From: Aquisalimonas sp.
GTDB taxonomy: Bacteria > Pseudomonadota > Gammaproteobacteria > Nitrococcales > Aquisalimonadaceae
Direction: 5' to 3'
NCBI GenBank assembly: GCA_007127625.1
Contig: SKYZ01000228.1
Location: 1-10,279, forward strand
Length of the DNA stretch: 10,279 bases
Made by a program: the position numbers and the translations under genes. The notes under the pieces were generated by a model. The model did not search any database, was not told the origin of the DNA, and saw only the letters and a program-made list of their open reading frames with translations. Numbering within the stretch: position 1 is the first letter of the stretch; each line of letters starts with the position of its first letter. Positions 1 through 5,901 of this stretch are shown here, piece by piece.

Positions 1-5
1 ACCCG

Positions 6-206
6 ATGAAGACGAACCAGATTCTGGGGGTGGTGCTGCTGGTTGTGGGCTTGATCCTGCTTTTCTTTGGGTGGCAGGCGAGCGAATCCCTCGGTGAGCA
101 GGTCCACGAGACGTTTACCGGCCGTTTCACCGATAGCACCATGTGGTATTTCATCGGCGGCGCGGCGGCATCCGTCGGCGGGCTTTTGCTGATCCTCAAG
201 CGCTGA
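6..206 (+). CDS. DUF3185 family small membrane protein
   Basis: A 66-residue protein with two hydrophobic helices (about residues 5-25 and 47-64) joined by a polar, acidic loop. It ends in a short Lys-Arg tail, so both termini are probably cytoplasmic. Size, the N-terminal MKTNQ followed by a glycine-rich helix, and the GGAAASVGGLLLI second helix match the DUF3185 family of uncharacterised proteobacterial inner-membrane proteins. No biochemical role is known for the family and none is claimed here. Only five bases precede the ATG, so the ribosome binding site lies outside the window. The start is accepted because the length fits the family. The AsmA-like gene follows 58 bp downstream on the same strand with no obvious terminator between, so co-transcription is possible. 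Confidence 0.8.
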   Translation: MKTNQILGVVLLVVGLILLFFGWQASESLGEQVHETFTGRFTDSTMWYFIGGAAASVGGLLLILKR

Positions 207-264
207 ACGGTGAGCCAAGGTCTGCAGAGGCAGTACGGCCCCTGCGGCCCGGGATCCCACTCCT

Positions 265-2235
265 ATGCTAGCCGGCCTGCGCCGAGTCGCCCTGTCCCTG
301 CTCGCGCTCCTCCTTCTGGCCGCGCTGGCACTTCTATCGGCCTGGTTTCTCGTGGATCCGTCAGACTACCGGGCGGTCATCAACCGGCATGCAACCGAGG
401 CAGTCGGCCAGCCGGTGGAGATGCTGGGCGACATGGCTCTGACGTTTTCTCCGCTGCCCACCGTGGCTGTCGAGGGCATCCGCGTCGCTAACCCGGATGG
501 CTTCGAAGCGGCGTGGTTCGCCGAGCTGACCTCCGTGCGCGCAACCGTCGCGCCACGTGAGCTTCTGCGGGGGAACCTGGCGTTCACCACCGTCGAAGCC
601 GACGATGTCACGATTGAACTGGAACGCAACCAGGACGGGAACAGCAACTGGGGGGCGGTCGCAGACGGCCTGGACGCGAACGAGGACGAACCAGCACTGG
701 CTTTCTCCGGCATCCGTTCGGCCTCGGTGGACACCCTGACCCTGAATCATGCCGACCGTCAGCGCGGTATCCGTCAGCGCCTGGTTCTGCAGGAGTTGTC
801 CGTGGAGCAGCTTGTTCGCGGCGGCGCGGGCGCGGTCACCACCAACTGGTTGACCGACGGCAGCGTCCTCGGTGAAGCAGAGGGAACCCTCTCCGGCCGC
901 TTCGAGCTGAGCGACACCCTGGAACCGCAACGTCTGGAGCTGACCGATCTCCAGACGGCATTGACCCTGCCAATGGATGGGGCGGACCCCCTGCCGCTGC
1001 AAGTCACGGCGCTCGTCGAACTCGACCTGGGCGGTGAGACGGCCAATCTCTCGAAACTGACGGTCACAGGCGACGAACTCAGGGCCGAACTGGACGGTGA
1101 ACTGCAATGGCCAAGCGGCGGCGTGACGTTATCCGGTGCGTATGCCATCACCGATGAGGCGTTTCGTGACAGGCTAAGGACCGTAACCGGGCGGGACCCC
1201 GAGGCCGAGGATCCGGATGCGCTGCAGCGCATCCATACGGCAGGCTCCTTTGAGTGGCAGCAACAGCGACTCAGGCTGGAAGAGTTCCGCCTGGAGCTGG
1301 ACGACTCGACCCTTGAGGGCCACCTCGACGCCAGGTTCGGCGACAACCCGCTGTGGGAGTTCCACGCCGCGCTCGACATGATCGCGCTCGACCGTTACAC
1401 GCCGGAGGTATTCGACCCCGACACCGTGCGCGCGGCCCTGGAATTCATTCTGGATGCAGTGCCGGGCATCGGTCTGGACGGAACGCTGGAGTTTGGTGCC
1501 GTCGAAGCGCTCGGGCTCGAGCTCACCGATATTCGGGCGCAAGCGCGGTCACAGGGCGACGAACTGACGATCTCGCCATTGGAGGCCACCGTGTACGGCG
1601 GCAGCTACTACGGCACCTTCAACATCCCTCTCGACGGTTCCCCTTATTCGATCTGGTTCGAGCAGCGCATTGAGGGCATGTCCCTCGCCGAGGTGCTGGA
1701 TACCGTGGTGGGATGGGCGGTCATTGAAGCGACTGCGGACACCCAGTGGAGTGGTTTTTTCACCGGCATGCACTGGCCGGACATCCGGGACTCACTGCAG
1801 GCGGAAGGCTCCCTCGCCCTGCATGACGGCCAGATCAACCGCTTCAGCCTGAGACAGATGATCGAGGATGCCGTCCCCAGCGCGCTGGGCGGTGCTGATC
1901 ACGACCCGTTCACGGAGGACGCCACAACCCCCTTCTCGCGCATCTCCGGCGAACTCGAAGTGGCGGACGGTGTGCTGGAGAATGCCGATGCCCGCGCCGC
2001 GTCCGAATACTTTGTTGTCGGAGGCTCCGGCAAACTGGACATCGCGGCCGTGGAGCTGGATTACGATCTGGAACTGACCATGGTCGAGCCGTTTGCGACG
2101 GAAAGCGAGCGACTGCTGGAACTGCTCATGGGTGTCACTATCCCGCTGCACCTGCACGGGCCCCTGAACAGCCTGGAAATCAGCTACGGTTTCGAGGACG
2201 CCCTGGGGGAGGATTTCCCGGACGAAGCTGACTGA
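265..2235 (+). CDS. AsmA family envelope protein
   Basis: A 656-residue protein with one N-terminal transmembrane helix or uncleaved signal anchor (about residues 6-30, after Arg6-Arg7). A large periplasmic part rich in beta strands follows. Hallmarks seen: the segment at about residues 51-80 with the GDMALTFSPLPTVAVEGIRV pattern typical of the AsmA N-terminal domain, the NQDGNSNW motif (122-129), and a C-terminal AsmA_2-like stretch with the GGSGKLDIAAVELDYDLEL pattern. AsmA-like proteins belong to the wider group that includes TamB and YhdP, which is linked to outer-membrane assembly and phospholipid transport between membranes. The exact role of this copy is unknown. The length is close to E. 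coli AsmA (about 617). The mature part is rich in Asp and Glu, as in halophile proteins. The start has only a weak GGGA upstream, but an in-frame stop at 211-213 rules out an earlier ATG or GTG start. It converges on the desaturase with a 24 bp gap. Confidence 0.88.
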   Translation: MLAGLRRVALSLLALLLLAALALLSAWFLVDPSDYRAVINRHATEAVGQPVEMLGDMALTFSPLPTVAVEGIRVANPDGFEAAWFAELTSVRATVAPRELLRGNLAFTTVEADDVTIELERNQDGNSNWGAVADGLDANEDEPALAFSGIRSASVDTLTLNHADRQRGIRQRLVLQELSVEQLVRGGAGAVTTNWLTDGSVLGEAEGTLSGRFELSDTLEPQRLELTDLQTALTLPMDGADPLPLQVTALVELDLGGETANLSKLTVTGDELRAELDGELQWPSGGVTLSGAYAITDEAFRDRLRTVTGRDPEAEDPDALQRIHTAGSFEWQQQRLRLEEFRLELDDSTLEGHLDARFGDNPLWEFHAALDMIALDRYTPEVFDPDTVRAALEFILDAVPGIGLDGTLEFGAVEALGLELTDIRAQARSQGDELTISPLEATVYGGSYYGTFNIPLDGSPYSIWFEQRIEGMSLAEVLDTVVGWAVIEATADTQWSGFFTGMHWPDIRDSLQAEGSLALHDGQINRFSLRQMIEDAVPSALGGADHDPFTEDATTPFSRISGELEVADGVLENADARAASEYFVVGGSGKLDIAAVELDYDLELTMVEPFATESERLLELLMGVTIPLHLHGPLNSLEISYGFEDALGEDFPDEAD

Positions 2236-2259
2236 CAGCCGAATCAGCGCAAAGGCGGT

Positions 2260-3300
2260 TCATTGGGCATTTCCGCGTTGATCGGCCCGCGCTTGCTCGA
2301 TCGATACCAGGCGCTGCTTGCGCTCATCCCACAGCGCAAGCCATACGGACGCCAGACTGTCCCGCAAGGTGATACGGCCGACGTTGCGCAGTTCCGGATG
2401 ATCCCGCAGCACTTCCGGCAGCCGATAGGAGGGAATGCGACTACACAAGTGGTGTACATGGTGCACGCCGATATTCGCGCTCAACCACCGCAGGACGCCC
2501 GGCAACACGTAGTGTGAGCTGCCGTGAATGGCCGCTTGATCGAAGCTCCACTCGTCCTGGTGCTTCCAGTAGGTGTCTTCGAACTGGTGCTGGACGTAAA
2601 ACAGCCACACACCCATCATCCCGGCGAGCAGCGTAATGGGCAGTTGCACGAGCAGAAATGGCCCGAGGCCCACGAGCCAGATCATGCCGGCAACCACCAA
2701 GAGGATGGCTGCATTGGTGCCCTGGGTGCTCACCCACGGCATCCACCCCGAGCGCATGAAACCGACGGGCAGCCGGTGATCCAGCAGGAAAATGTAGGCC
2801 GGGCCGATACCGAACAGGACCAGTGGGTGACGGTAGAGGCGATAGCGCAGCTTGTGCCACCGGGGGAGGGCCTGATACTCACGCACTGTCAGGGTATCAA
2901 TACCGCCGATATTCGGGCGGTCGAGGTTGCCGGCACTGGCGTGGTGGATCGCATGGCTGCGACGCCAGAGATCGTGAGGCGTGAGGGTAAACACCCCGAT
3001 GACCCGCCCCACCCAGTCATTGGCACGCCGGGAACGGAAAAATGATCCGTGGCTGCAGTCATGCTGAATCATGAACAGACGCACGAGAAACGCTGCGGCT
3101 GGAACGACGAGGACCAGACCGATCCAGAACCCCGTGTTCAGTGCAGCCCAGGTCAACCCCCACAGCAGGACAAACGGGATTGCCGTGATCAGGATTTCCA
3201 CCACGCTGCGCGCGACCCTGGATCCACGGTAGTGGCTCAGTGAGCGCCGCAATGACTGCAGATCGCTCGTCGTATCCATGTTCGGCATTTGTACACTCAT
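2260..3300 (-). CDS. Membrane fatty acid desaturase (DesA/omega-6-like)
   Basis: An integral-membrane di-iron desaturase of 346 residues that would introduce a cis double bond into acyl chains of membrane lipids or acyl-CoA. The three histidine boxes are intact: HDCSH (80-84, followed by GSFF), HAIHH (116-120, followed by ASAGNLD) and HHVHH (280-284). Four or so hydrophobic segments lie at about 35-52, 56-78, 163-182 and 197-235. The TLTVREY stretch after box two resembles Bacillus Des and DesA-type acyl-lipid desaturases. Regioselectivity cannot be read from sequence. The open frame extends upstream to 3495, but I chose the ATG at 3300: it has a GAGGT (3308-3312) about seven bases upstream, and the extra 65 residues look like translated leader (no family similarity, many Pro and Cys). 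It converges on the AsmA gene. It probably adjusts membrane fluidity, which is an inference from the family. Confidence 0.9.
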   Translation of the reverse strand: MSVQMPNMDTTSDLQSLRRSLSHYRGSRVARSVVEILITAIPFVLLWGLTWAALNTGFWIGLVLVVPAAAFLVRLFMIQHDCSHGSFFRSRRANDWVGRVIGVFTLTPHDLWRRSHAIHHASAGNLDRPNIGGIDTLTVREYQALPRWHKLRYRLYRHPLVLFGIGPAYIFLLDHRLPVGFMRSGWMPWVSTQGTNAAILLVVAGMIWLVGLGPFLLVQLPITLLAGMMGVWLFYVQHQFEDTYWKHQDEWSFDQAAIHGSSHYVLPGVLRWLSANIGVHHVHHLCSRIPSYRLPEVLRDHPELRNVGRITLRDSLASVWLALWDERKQRLVSIEQARADQRGNAQ

Positions 3301-3604
3301 CGGGCGGACCTCGGAATTGGGGAAGCAGATAGTGAGTGCCAGCCTGATGATCCCATCCTGTTCTTGCCGGTCACTTGACGCCACGGGAGCGCCGATCCCC
3401 CTGCAGGGCCGGATGTCCAGACACAGCGGATCGGCACCTGCAGGTCTATCAGGGTAGGCAGGATAGGCGGCGTTCGTCTGTGCGCAATGGAACACGCAAT
3501 GCTCGGCAGGCTTCGATCCGCTTCTGTGGTGTGGCGCACCGATGCGGACACGCGTTCATGTCACGCTCCACCGATCAACCACCACCTCAGGGAGGTCGCG
3601 ATCC
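3301..3604. other. Divergent intergenic leader, desaturase / small membrane gene
   Basis: About 300 bp with no gene I can support, between two divergently transcribed genes. It must hold the desaturase promoter (minus strand) and probably one for the small membrane gene (plus strand). The best minus-strand candidate is a TATCCT -10-like element (3461-3466) with TTGCGC 16 bp upstream, which is weak. Two 10 bp palindromes sharing the core CCTGCAGG lie at 3399-3408 and 3436-3445, within the presumed desaturase leader. I see no convincing riboswitch, terminator or repeat array. Confidence 0.4.
3590..3595 (+). promoter_or_regulatory. Ribosome binding site fixing the start at 3605
   Basis: GGGAGG lies nine bases before the ATG at 3605. 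The open frame begins at 3542, but the earlier ATG lacks a comparable site, so this element selects the shorter, 63-residue product whose membrane helix begins almost at once. Confidence 0.6.
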
Positions 3605-3796
3605 ATGCTCCTCTCCTTTTACATAGGCATGTTGGTGGGTGTGGTAGTCGGGCTCATCCTCGCGGGTCTGCTGCACATGGCCTCGGACTCCGAGCGATTG
3701 AGTCCGCAGGGGAACGGGCCCGTAGACTGGGTACGCGTCGACGCCGGCTCAAGCGTCAGGCATGAGGCTTGGGGCGCCGTCGATAGAGCCGGGTGA
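3605..3796 (+). CDS. Small single-helix membrane protein, hypothetical
   Basis: A 63-residue product with one strongly hydrophobic, glycine-containing helix (about residues 2-24, IGMLVGVVVGLILAGLLH) and a polar C-terminal tail of about 38 residues with Trp42 and Trp57. I do not recognise a named family. The GMLVGVVVGLILAG spacing of small residues could support helix packing, for example as a small subunit or oligomer, but that is speculation. Its last 41 bp overlap, tail to tail, the end of the Crp/Fnr gene on the other strand. A strong Shine-Dalgarno sequence and a clean N-terminal helix support it. The unconserved-looking tail and the overlap leave some doubt that the stop position is ancestral. 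Confidence 0.55.
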   Translation: MLLSFYIGMLVGVVVGLILAGLLHMASDSERLSPQGNGPVDWVRVDAGSSVRHEAWGAVDRAG

Positions 3797-4556
3797 CGGG
3801 TGATACCAAGCGCTCGGCGGGTCGCGACAGGCTCAAGAGCCGGTCACACTCGGTCTTGACCACGCCATAGCATTCACAGGCACCGGCTTCCAGTTGCCCA
3901 CGATCCAGCACTTCGATCTGGCCGCGGCAATACCGTATGACTTCGGCCTTTTGCAGGCCGCATGCGGCCTCGGTCACCCCTTCTCGCCGCACACCGAGGG
4001 TATGGGCAATCATTTCCTGCGTCATGGGAATGCGACGCGAGAACCGCCGATCAAGGATCGACAGGAGCAGCACGCACAGTTGTTGCCGGATGGAGTGGTG
4101 ACGATAGCAGACCGCAGTCTGGGCCATTTGCGTGATCAACGCCTGTACATAGTGCAGCAGGAAACGCAGCGATTCGGGCTCTGACCGGAGTTCCTCCGTC
4201 AGCTGGACCGCCGGCAACCGGAAAGCAGCACCAGAGATCAGCACGACCCCGCACGTGGGTGTTCCCCCCCCTCCCATGATGGGCGCCAATCCGACCAGCC
4301 CATCACTACCGACAAGGGCCGTGCGTGTTGGTGAGCCATTCTCGAGAATGTACACCAGCGATACCACCGCGTCGGCGGGAAAGTACACATAGCGCTGAGG
4401 CACACCCGACTCATACAGCACGGCGCCCCGCGGCAGGAACACCGGCTCCAGGGGATTCTGAAACCGGGACAGGAAACCTGGCGGCATGGCCGCCAGGATC
4501 TGATTGGTCCCTGGGGCGATTCGTGCCGCGGCGGGGTCCAGCCGAGTCCGGGCCAT
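3756..4556 (-). CDS. Crp/Fnr family transcriptional regulator
   Basis: A 266-residue DNA-binding regulator. The N-terminal cyclic-nucleotide-binding-like beta roll spans about 35-120 (the PRGAVLYESGVPQRYVYFP and ALVGSDGLVGLAP segments). A dimerisation helix follows at about 126-160 and a winged helix-turn-helix at about 175-220, with turn and recognition helix in GVRREGVTEAA (188-198). The effector domain lacks the canonical phosphate-binding cassette of cAMP-binding CRP and has no FNR-type N-terminal cysteine cluster, so the signal is unknown. In the recognition helix Arg191 and Glu192 align with CRP Arg180 and Glu181, but Glu196 replaces CRP Arg185. An open frame begins with GTG at 4565, inside the ribosome binding site. 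The ATG at 4556, eight bases after AAGGAGG, is the better start. The upstream palindrome suggests self-regulation. Targets may include neighbouring membrane or polysaccharide genes, but nothing in the sequence proves it. Confidence 0.88.
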   Translation of the reverse strand: MARTRLDPAAARIAPGTNQILAAMPPGFLSRFQNPLEPVFLPRGAVLYESGVPQRYVYFPADAVVSLVYILENGSPTRTALVGSDGLVGLAPIMGGGGTPTCGVVLISGAAFRLPAVQLTEELRSEPESLRFLLHYVQALITQMAQTAVCYRHHSIRQQLCVLLLSILDRRFSRRIPMTQEMIAHTLGVRREGVTEAACGLQKAEVIRYCRGQIEVLDRGQLEAGACECYGVVKTECDRLLSLSRPAERLVSPVTRLYRRRPKPHA

Positions 4557-4564
4557 GGCGTACA

Positions 4565-4571
4565 CCTCCTT
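4565..4571 (-). promoter_or_regulatory. Strong Shine-Dalgarno of the Crp/Fnr gene
   Basis: AAGGAGG on the minus strand, eight bases before the ATG at 4556. It overlaps the GTG at 4563-4565 that would otherwise open the frame, so it decides in favour of the ATG. Confidence 0.75.
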
Positions 4572-4592
4572 GAAGCGCCACCCTACCGCTCG

Positions 4593-4598
4593 TTTATA
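4593..4598 (-). promoter_or_regulatory. Predicted -10 element of the Crp/Fnr gene
   Basis: TATAAA on the minus strand, placing transcription start near 4586 and giving a 5' leader of about 30 bases. No -35 hexamer is visible at the expected distance; the region there is a G-rich run. An activator bound at the palindrome 4621-4636 would sit at about -42, where class II Crp/Fnr activators bind. Predicted from sequence only. Confidence 0.45.
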
Positions 4599-4612
4599 AC
4601 CCCCACCCTTCT

Positions 4613-4649
4613 TGCCGGTTTGTGCGTTTGCGCACAGTCATGCCGGTTT
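4613..4649 (+). repeat. Direct repeat TGCCGGTTT flanking the palindrome
   Basis: Two identical 9 bp copies of TGCCGGTTT at 4613-4621 and 4641-4649, 28 bp apart start to start. They bracket the Crp/Fnr-type palindrome and the first copy shares one base with it. The pair could be a second binding element or chance. The T-run after the second copy reaches seven bases (4647-4653), but no stable stem precedes it. Confidence 0.4.
4621..4636. promoter_or_regulatory. Crp/Fnr-type operator palindrome
   Basis: TGTGCG-TTTG-CGCACA is a perfect inverted repeat with 6 bp arms. Read as TGTGC-N6-GCACA it has exactly the geometry of the CRP consensus TGTGA-N6-TCACA, with the fifth base of each half-site changed. 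It lies upstream of a Crp/Fnr-family gene, centred about 42 bp before the predicted start of transcription, so autoregulation is the natural guess. The flanking direct repeats 4613-4621 and 4641-4649 may be part of the same control region. Confidence 0.55.
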
Positions 4650-4700
4650 TTTTCCTGTAGCGCTCAATAGAGTCTAGACCAGTGCCAGGGAAACACCCGG

Positions 4701-4728
4701 CAATTCCGGCGTTTTCCCGGAGGAATTG
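4701..4728. repeat. Inverted repeat after the acyltransferase operon
   Basis: CAATTCC (4701-4707) pairs perfectly with GGAATTG (4722-4728) across a 14-base loop that can add a few G-C pairs. It starts ten bases beyond the stop codon of the acyltransferase gene ending at 4738, so it sits where a terminator of the minus-strand operon would be. There is no U-tract after it in the minus-strand direction, so it may instead be a transcript-stabilising 3' hairpin or a weak terminator. Confidence 0.3.
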
Positions 4729-4737
4729 GAGCGGGAG

Positions 4738-5901
4738 TCAGCCCTCTGCGCGCAGACGTTGCAGGCCAGGCTTCACCCGCACGAAGTACTGCCCGAGCGC
4801 CCAGGCCCGGGGTGTATTGTTGAACACCAGCAGCCGCGACGTCTGACGGGCATCCCCCGTCCAGCGGCGTTTATTGGTCAGCGCCGCACCGAAGAAGTCG
4901 TAGGTCCGGTAACGGCGCTCGTCCAGCAGCCCTTCCAGCTCCAGGGCTTCCAGCAGGGTGCCCGGCGAGCAGTCTGCGAACCGCTCGTCATGGGCGATTT
5001 GTGCGCCGTAGTAGGTCTCGCTGTCGGTCACCGCAATGGCGGCTGCCACCGGCGTCTCGCCGGCGTAGAGGGTGAGAATGCGCGCGCGACCATCGCGGCT
5101 GAGGCGCGCCAGGAATTCCCGGTAGTACGCCCGATACGCGCGCCCCCGAGTGAATCCCAGGCCCGCCCCCGCTTTCCAGCTGCGCGCATGGACCGCAAGA
5201 AACACGTCATAGGCCGCGTCGATCTCGTCCGGTAGGACCGCGATGTCGACGCGAACGTCGCCCCGGGCTTCCAGTCTTCTCCGGGCCGCGCGCAGGTTCC
5301 TGGCCAGATGCCGCCCTCTGCCGGCCAGGTAATCCGGCCAGGACTGCTCCAGGTTGAGACAGGGACAAGGGTGGAGCGGCCACAGCCCGGTGAGCAGCCC
5401 GTTTCCGCGCGCCCAGGCCAGCATCACTTCGACCCTGGGGTCGTCATGCTCTACCTCATCCAGCCAGAGCAGATCCCAGGCAGGCACATTGACGCGCTGG
5501 CGGCCGGTGGATACACCGCTCACCGCCCCGAGAGCCGCCTGCAACCGGCCTTCGTGGAACTCGCCTAACCCCGGAACCGGTCGATTGATCTCATCGGGCA
5601 TGCCCAGCGGCTCCAGGATGCGGACGGGAACCCCCATCATCCGCCTCCTGCGAAGCTGCAGCGGAAGCGCCAGAACCGGCTGATCGCCCCGCTTGACCAG
5701 GCTGACGCAGAGCTCGGCATCACCGCCCATGGCGTTCCACCAGGCCTCCAGCCAGTCCCATTCCTGCCATGGTGTGGCCCCGGGAGTTGCCCGGTGCAAC
5801 GCGCGCCAGGCCTGCTCGTAGGGTTTCAGCCCGGTGAAGTCGCGAACGACACTGACAGTGTGGTCGGAGACAACGTCCGCCATCGCCGTTGTGGTGTTCA
5901 T
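4738..5901 (-). CDS. BioF2/FemAB-like GNAT acyltransferase (Acetyltransf_6)
   Basis: A 387-residue soluble protein. It resembles the CelD/BcsL and BioF2-like acetyltransferase family (PF13480), often found in exopolysaccharide clusters, where members are thought to transfer acyl or aminoacyl groups to sugars or peptides. Landmarks: an N-terminal subdomain with PWQEWDWLEAWW (44-55) and PLGMPDEINRP (98-108), then WPDYLAGRGRHLARNLRAA (188-206), HARSWKAG (238-245), QIAHDERF (301-308), SPGTLLEALELEGL (312-325) and FFGAALTNKRRW (336-347). These recur in the C-terminal half of the gene just upstream, so the two are paralogs. Its ATG overlaps the stop of that gene as ATGA, with GGGGAG upstream, which points to coupled translation. 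It is the last gene of the operon. Substrate unknown. Confidence 0.82.
   Translation of the reverse strand: MNTTTAMADVVSDHTVSVVRDFTGLKPYEQAWRALHRATPGATPWQEWDWLEAWWNAMGGDAELCVSLVKRGDQPVLALPLQLRRRRMMGVPVRILEPLGMPDEINRPVPGLGEFHEGRLQAALGAVSGVSTGRQRVNVPAWDLLWLDEVEHDDPRVEVMLAWARGNGLLTGLWPLHPCPCLNLEQSWPDYLAGRGRHLARNLRAARRRLEARGDVRVDIAVLPDEIDAAYDVFLAVHARSWKAGAGLGFTRGRAYRAYYREFLARLSRDGRARILTLYAGETPVAAAIAVTDSETYYGAQIAHDERFADCSPGTLLEALELEGLLDERRYRTYDFFGAALTNKRRWTGDARQTSRLLVFNNTPRAWALGQYFVRVKPGLQRLRAEG

Noticed and set aside
361..1107. Minus-strand open frame of 248 codons inside the AsmA gene
   Set aside because: Shadow of a GC-rich coding strand: no ribosome binding site, no family resemblance, and AsmA homology in the plus frame is clear.
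1526..2919. Same 14-mer ccgatattcgggcg in the AsmA gene (1526-1539) and in the desaturase gene (2906-2919)
   Set aside because: Both copies lie within well-supported coding regions in unrelated contexts with no flanking similarity; treated as chance.
3320..3350. Sigma-54-like promoter (TGGCAC then CTGC on the minus strand) before the desaturase
   Set aside because: The GG to GC spacing is two bases longer than the strict -24/-12 arrangement tolerates.
3301..3495. 65-residue N-terminal extension of the desaturase
   Set aside because: The added residues look like translated leader, and the ATG at 3300 has a well-placed GAGGT. Desaturases of this type need no such extension.
3735..3744. Perfect palindrome GCGTCGACGC just downstream of the Crp/Fnr gene as a terminator
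   Set aside because: It has no loop and no U-tract, and lies inside the small membrane protein gene.
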